DNA of 64,000 bases from Cliona cf. orientalis (Eukaryota; Porifera; Demospongiae; Clionaida; Clionaidae): NCBI GenBank assembly GCA_963930775.1, contig OZ005702.1:1178001-1242000 (forward strand), read 5' to 3'. Under the pieces are notes generated by a model. That model made no database searches, was not told where the DNA came from, and was given only the letters and a program-made list of their open reading frames with translations. Positions 62,401-64,000 of the stretch are shown here, one piece after another. Both the position numbers and the translations under genes were made by a program. How positions within the stretch are numbered: position 1 is the first letter of the stretch; every line of letters starts with the position of its first letter.

Positions 62401-64000
62401 TATTTGGGAGGGTTGTTGGCAGCTACCAAGAAAAATAGTGTGCAGGGATTGCTGTTACCTTTCTACTTTTGAAAGGATCGATGGAATGCTCAGAACTTAA
62501 AAAATCAATTTGATTATTCAGCCAGATTGTAGACATGAGAAGTCGATTGCTTTGCCCCTGCTGGTATGTGTGTGCCCATCATGTGCCTAATGGAATCGTA
62601 TGATGTAGCAGCGTGCTAATAAATATGCATGAGTTAGCAAGCTTGTCCGATCTTTGTCCGACAGCAGTGATGTCGATGATCGATAAGTCTAGTGACATTG
62701 ATATATATACTACACTCACACACACTCGCTAGTTTATTTATACTATACACTTACATTCTCTCTCTTACACACTCATACTCACAGGAATCTCAATGCTGAA
62801 GCAGCCACGATGCCTTCTCTCGGGAACCAGTACTTCGCTTTTGGAGGCAGCCTCCCGGAGCTCTCCCTGACGTCACTAACTCGTCTTCTTCCCAACTCCT
62901 CCGCCAACGACCCCAACATCTCGTCCTGCCCGAGTCTCTTCACTCTCTTCCACCCTCCCCTCTACGTCTACCCTAGTCAGCAACACCTCACGACCCCTTT
63001 CATCAACGCGAATGGGTCCATCTCTTTTGGCAGCTTCTTGTCCAGCGGCACCAGTCTCTGTAGCATGCAAAAGACCAGTTCCGGTGGCAGCATCGGGAAT
63101 GGGAATGGGATTACCAGCAATAGCTCAAATCTGGTGACATCATTGTCGTCATCATCGTCATCGGCTGCCACGAGTAGTAATAGTACGATTATCACAGGAA
63201 AGGCGAACAAGGTCGACAACAGTCCAGGGGCTTACGGTCGAGTACCCCTTACAGCTCATCAGCAACAAGCAAACGATGCAGTTAAGTTGTCCACGATGTA
63301 TTCACCAATTATCGGAGGGGCACAGGTCATCACGGCTCTTCCGGGATTCAGTACGATAGCAGCTGCTCGAGGATTTAGCACTGACCAGACTGCTGCTGCT
63401 GCGGGAGTTCCGCAGTCCAATTCCGGTACCATCACGTCTCATACCATCACGGCCTCGACCCATTCCAACCTCACTCCACTCTACTCCACAGCTGTAGCTC
63501 CAACTTCCACTGTGACTCACGTAGCTGCACCAAACTGTAACTTGAACACGCTGGCGTGCGTTGCTACCGCCCAAATGCAGAGACAGGGTATGAGTCCCCC
63601 CGATCCCCGTCCACCTCCCCACCACCTTCCCATCACTCACCCCTCCACTGATCCCCACCTCCACCAGCCTCACCAGCCTCACCATGGAGCGGCGACCACG
63701 CCCACACCCACTGGAGCAGGCGGCGGAGCTCTCGGAGGATCTGCTACAACACCAACTCACGATAGCAAGGAGGGCATCTTGGCCGCAATGCATGGTAGTG
63801 GCGGTGCCGCTAGTACTGGTCCTGGAGCGGCTATTGAAGTCTACAACATCGGAGGAGGAGGAGGGAACTCGGCAGCTGCGCTGATTTCAGCGGGGGCTGT
63901 GAACGTGAATCGGATTGATATCAAGGGAGATCATCATGGTGGTCGCTTGACTCAGAGCCCTGTCGATATGTCTCAGGCTCCTCATGGCCACGGTGTTTCT
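49722..64000 (+). CDS. Low-complexity nuclear regulator, unidentified (partial, two exons)
   Basis: Two coding exons, 49722-51133 and 62785 to the window edge, join in phase (GG/G) and stay open to the last base, giving at least 876 residues. No DNA-binding domain is reached. The protein is rich in Ser, Gly, Pro, Gln, Ala and His: a Gln-rich block LLLLQQQHLLNQQQQQQ (about 241-257), poly-Gly, poly-Ser and His-Pro runs. Residues 350-353 read IKRE inside IEIKREPPED, a textbook SUMO-acceptor consensus of transcription factors, and IKGD appears near the end. The motif FGGSL occurs on both sides of the intron (FRFGGSLSQL and FAFGGSLPEL). The start is taken at the Met-Met pair at 49722; the frame is open further upstream with ATG at 49668. 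The intron of 11,651 bp is the longest in the window, typical of developmental regulators. A transcription factor activation region is the best guess, not a demonstrated identity. Confidence 0.75.
53407..53565. repeat. (CA)n and (TG)n microsatellite pair
   Basis: A CA tract of about 65 bp (53407-53471) is followed about 65 bp later by a TG tract of about 28 bp (53538-53565), so the two could pair as a large hairpin. Confidence 0.9.
53907..53955. repeat. Copy of the AT-rich element seen in ALDH7A1 intron 5
   Basis: Shares TTTCGTTGTTAAAA followed by an AT-rich run with the segment at 3960-3982. Dispersed, non-coding. Confidence 0.4.
54606..54624. repeat. Poly-C tract (19 C)
   Basis: Uninterrupted C run at the end of a CT-rich region in the long intron. 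Confidence 0.9.
56357..56564. repeat. Diverged four-copy array of a CCAAT-containing unit
   Basis: The unit TTTTGATCCAACCAATGAGC appears at about 56433-56452 and 56489-56508, with weaker copies near 56358 and 56542. GAGATTTGCAAT also repeats (near 56390 and 56464). Three of the four copies carry CCAAT. Confidence 0.65.

Larger units (their letters stand above)
51134..62784 (+). other. 11.65-kb intron of the unidentified regulator
   Basis: Starts GTAAGTGG and ends ACTCACAG. It contains (CA)n/(TG)n at 53407-53565, CT-rich tracts at 54485-54600 and 58457-58556, a 19-C run at 54606-54624, GA-rich tracts at 59341-59400 and 61141-61215, a diverged CCAAT-bearing tandem array at 56357-56564, and a copy of the degenerate element of ALDH7A1 intron 5 at 53907-53955. 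I see no coding exon within it that I can support. Confidence 0.7.

Overview
The window looks like nuclear DNA from an early-branching animal, most likely a sponge. The evidence is eukaryotic: eight spliced or single-exon protein genes with closest likeness to animal families, many short GT-AG introns, head-to-head gene pairs 0.1-1.1 kb apart, and AT-rich spacers full of (AG/CT)n, poly-G and small inverted-repeat elements. The sponge call is an inference from style; a cnidarian or another invertebrate is not excluded. I see no bacterial, plasmid, phage or CRISPR content.

Layout. 1-2259 (-): 5' part of a class III-like myosin motor, running off the left edge. 2528-6560 (+): complete ALDH7A1 (antiquitin), head-to-head with the myosin. 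7051-10325 (-): complete AGPAT3/4-type acyltransferase. 10442-11658 (+): mitochondrial ribosomal protein uS11m, only 116 bp from the AGPAT start codon. 11891-16394 (-): complete RIOK2 atypical kinase. 17480-18268 (+): intronless Rap-like small GTPase. 18269-22588: gene-free. 22589-40673 (-): complete USP3 deubiquitinase in 15 coding exons with several long repeat-filled introns. 40674-49721: mostly gene-free, with weak promoter-like and small-ORF signals. 49722 to the right edge (+): first two coding exons of a very low-complexity protein, probably a transcriptional regulator, split by an 11.65-kb intron.

All exon joins given below were checked by hand for reading phase and splice-site bases; every multi-exon gene closes without a frameshift. 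The genes do not form one pathway. RIOK2 (40S maturation) and uS11m (mitochondrial small subunit) both concern ribosomes; ALDH7A1 and AGPAT are metabolic; the GTPase, myosin and USP3 are signalling, motor and chromatin/ubiquitin functions. What links the left half is architecture: three divergent pairs, each with a CACGTG E-box in the shared promoter interval.

No clearly new biological system was found. The items most worth a second look are a 5S-rRNA-derived element in a USP3 intron, a foldback element carrying inverted YY1-like motifs, a DR5 nuclear-receptor-type site in a 116-bp bidirectional promoter, a duplicated 5' splice site in RIOK2, a class III-like myosin that appears to start without its kinase domain, and the repeated FGGSL motif on both sides of the giant intron in the unidentified regulator.
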